From Novosphingobium barchaimii LL02 (GTDB lineage: Bacteria; Pseudomonadota; Alphaproteobacteria; Sphingomonadales; Sphingomonadaceae), in the NCBI RefSeq assembly GCF_001046635.1, contig NZ_KQ130460.1:62001-126000 (forward strand): DNA of 64,000 nucleotides, in the 5' to 3' direction. Positions 62,303 through 64,000 of this stretch are shown here, in pieces. Positions within the stretch are counted from its first letter, which is position 1. Every line of letters begins with the position of its first letter. Made by a program: the position numbers and the translations under genes. The notes under the pieces were generated by a model. It was not told where the DNA came from, ran no database searches, and saw only the letters and a list, made by a program, of their open reading frames with translations.

Positions 62303-62631
62303 GCACCTTGTCCACCCACGTCCTCGATACCGCCCATGGCAGCCCTGCCGCAGGCATTGCGCTGGTCCTCGAAACTGAAAGCGGCACCGTGCTGTTCGAA
62401 GGGACGACCAATGATGACGGCCGCTGTCCGGGCGTGCCGGAGCTTCCTACCGGCACCTATCGCCTGAAGTTCTCGGTCGCTGCCTATTTCCGGCGGCGCG
62501 GCGTGCATCTGCCCGAGCCGCCGTTCCTTGACCGCGTGGCGATAGACTTCGGCATTGCCGACCCCGCCGGGCATTATCATGTACCGTTGCTGGTCTCGCC
62601 CTTCGGCTATTCGACCTACCGGGGCAGCTGA
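62299..62631 (+). CDS. uraH: 5-Hydroxyisourate hydrolase (transthyretin-like)
   Basis: A 110-residue enzyme that hydrolyses 5-hydroxyisourate to OHCU. It shows STHVLDTAHGSPAAGI with the catalytic His near the start, the Arg-containing YRLKFSVAAYF region, HYHVPLLVSPFGYSTYRGS at the end, and the C-terminal YRGS signature of the family. It has no signal peptide, so it is cytoplasmic. The length is typical. ATG 62299 is preceded by GAAGGAG and overlaps the flavoprotein stop. Its stop shares a base with the xdhA start. Confidence 0.93.
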   Translation: MSTLSTHVLDTAHGSPAAGIALVLETESGTVLFEGTTNDDGRCPGVPELPTGTYRLKFSVAAYFRRRGVHLPEPPFLDRVAIDFGIADPAGHYHVPLLVSPFGYSTYRGS

Positions 62632-64000
62632 TGGGGGCAGTACGTTTCCTTCTCGATGGCGAAGTGGTGGACCTGCCCGAGGTTGACCCTACTGCGACGC
62701 TGCTTGATCATCTGCGGTACAAGATGCGCCGCACCGGCACCAAGGAAGGCTGCGCGGAAGGTGACTGCGGTGCCTGCACCGTGCTGGTAGGCTCTCTTGG
62801 CCCGGCCGGCGATACGGTGGACTGGCGCGCGGTCAATTCGTGCATCCAGTTCCTGCCCATGGTGAACGGCAAGGCGCTGATGACGGTTGAAAGCCTCAAG
62901 GCCGAAGACGGCGCGATCTGCCCGTTGCAGCAAACGATGGCGGCGAACGGAAGCTCGCAGTGCGGGTTCTGCACTCCGGGTTTCGTGATGTCGCTGCATG
63001 GCCGCAGCATCGGCGCGAAGGGCTGCGAGCTGCCGGTGGCGGACGTGATCGCGGGCAACCTCTGCCGCTGCACCGGCTACGGCCCGATCCTCGAAGCGGG
63101 CGAGAATGCGCTGCCGCAGGATCGCAGCGATGCCGATCTGGCCAAGAGCCTCATGGCGCTGACGGGCGAGGGGACCTCGGGAGAATGGCAGGGACGCCGC
63201 TGGTTCGTCCCGCGCTCATCCGATGAACTGGCCGCGCTGCTGGCCGAGCATCCGGATGCCCGTCTGATCGCTGGCGCAACCGATGTCGGCTTGTGGGTGA
63301 CCAAGGGGCTGCGCGAACTGGGCACTGTGATCTTCCTCGGCGACATGGCCGACCTTGCGCAGATCGAGGAAACTGACGAGGCGCTGATCCTCGGCGCGGG
63401 CGTGCGCTACGGCGATGCCCACGCAGCCATGGCACGCCTCCACCCGGACCTTGGCGAACTGGTACGCCGTATCGGCGGCCTTCAGGTCCGCAATGCCGGA
63501 ACCGTGGGCGGCAACATCGCCAATGGTTCGCCGATCGGTGACGGTCCGCCCGCTTTGATCGCGCTGGGAGCACGGCTGACGCTGCGCAGCGTGGACGGTC
63601 GTCGCACGATGCCGCTGGAGGACTACTTCCTAGCTTACGGCAAGCAAGACCGCCGTGCGGGAGAGTTCGTGGAATCCGTGCATATCCCGCGCCCCGGCGC
63701 CGATGCGGTGATCCATATCGCCAAGCTCTCGCGCCGCTTCGACAGTGATATCTCGGCGGTTTGCGGCGCCTTCATGCTAAGCGTGACCGATGGCGCGATC
63801 ACCTCGGCCCGCGTCGCCTTCGGCGGGATGGCGGCAACCCCCAAGCGCGCGGCCGCGTGCGAGGCGGCTCTCACCGGCAAACCCTTCGACGATGCCACTG
63901 TCACTGCCGCCATCGCTGCGCTCAAGACTGACTTCGAACCTTTGAGCGACGTGCGCGGTTCATCGACTTACCGTGTGGAAACTGCCGCGAACCTGCTGCG
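62631..64000 (+). CDS. xdhA: Xanthine dehydrogenase small subunit, partial at the window end
   Basis: The first 456 residues of a subunit that carries two [2Fe-2S] clusters and FAD and oxidises hypoxanthine and xanthine to urate with the large subunit. The N-terminal cluster has KEGCAEGDCGACTVLVG, the second cluster QCGFCTPGF and NLCRCTGYGP, and the FAD domain begins near residue 190 with LIAGATDVGLWVTKGLRELG and RNAGTVGGNIANGSPIGDGP. The usual length is about 480-490, so only the C-terminal end is missing. The FAD domain is fused to the iron-sulfur part, which differs from PaoA/PaoB. It overlaps the uraH stop by one base. The large subunit, xdhB, is expected just beyond the edge. Confidence 0.93.
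   Translation, partial: MGAVRFLLDGEVVDLPEVDPTATLLDHLRYKMRRTGTKEGCAEGDCGACTVLVGSLGPAGDTVDWRAVNSCIQFLPMVNGKALMTVESLKAEDGAICPLQQTMAANGSSQCGFCTPGFVMSLHGRSIGAKGCELPVADVIAGNLCRCTGYGPILEAGENALPQDRSDADLAKSLMALTGEGTSGEWQGRRWFVPRSSDELAALLAEHPDARLIAGATDVGLWVTKGLRELGTVIFLGDMADLAQIEETDEALILGAGVRYGDAHAAMARLHPDLGELVRRIGGLQVRNAGTVGGNIANGSPIGDGPPALIALGARLTLRSVDGRRTMPLEDYFLAYGKQDRRAGEFVESVHIPRPGADAVIHIAKLSRRFDSDISAVCGAFMLSVTDGAITSARVAFGGMAATPKRAAACEAALTGKPFDDATVTAAIAALKTDFEPLSDVRGSSTYRVETAANLL

Noticed and set aside
1-64000. CRISPR array, prophage or insertion sequence
   Set aside because: No regularly spaced short repeats, integrase, transposase, terminal inverted repeats with duplications or phage structural genes were seen. 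The only repeats are hairpins and the RTX modules.

Overview
The window looks like a chromosomal segment of a high-GC alphaproteobacterium, most likely a sphingomonad (Novosphingobium/Sphingobium-like). This rests on family content: a DUF1134/EipA protein, a FadN-like beta-oxidation fusion, MHS transporters and sphingomonad-style fatty-acid operons. No rRNA or other marker fixes the species. No CRISPR array, prophage or insertion sequence was seen. One tRNA gene, tRNA-Ser(GCU), is present.

Region 1 (1-20846) is an exopolysaccharide cluster. It holds a pyruvyl transferase, two membrane O-acyltransferases, an RTX-type and a signal-peptide GH16 glycanase, an O-antigen ligase/polymerase-like protein, a Wzx-type flippase, a Wzc/ExoP-type tyrosine autokinase and five glycosyltransferases. 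The set resembles succinoglycan (exo) loci. An MHS-family transporter sits inside it, and a probably decayed reading frame lies at 1312-1804.

Region 2 (20847-26540) carries an ECF sigma factor with its anti-sigma factor, transcribed divergently from a secreted subtilase-like protein that is followed by a low-complexity secreted protein. A perfect palindrome between sigma factor and subtilase, and a matching half-pattern before the low-complexity gene, suggest a shared sigma-dependent promoter. A DNA-deoxyinosine glycosylase, the tRNA and eipA follow.

Region 3 (26541-44328) is amino-acid and fatty-acid catabolism: an aromatic/aspartate aminotransferase, a GNAT enzyme, two acyl-CoA dehydrogenases, TetR and LiuR-like MerR regulators, TesB, FadD, FadL, a thiolase, a hydroxyacyl-CoA dehydrogenase/enoyl-CoA hydratase fusion, a Leu/Val-type dehydrogenase with a divergent Lrp regulator, and a KgtP-like transporter.

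Region 4 (44329-50805) has a PaoABC-type exported molybdenum aldehyde oxidoreductase, a LysR regulator and class II fumarase.

Region 5 (50806-64000, running off the right edge) is a tightly overlapped purine catabolism operon: hpxX, hpxY, an AzgA-type purine permease, an exported nucleosidase, hpxW, hpxK, hpxJ, puuE, hpxZ, uraD, an FMO-like flavoprotein, uraH and the start of xdhA. Together these would import purines, oxidise them to urate, and take urate through allantoin, allantoate, ureidoglycine, oxalurate and oxamate to oxalate. No known urate oxidase (Uox, HpxO, PuuD) is seen in the window, and the unassigned flavoprotein between uraD and uraH is a candidate for that step.
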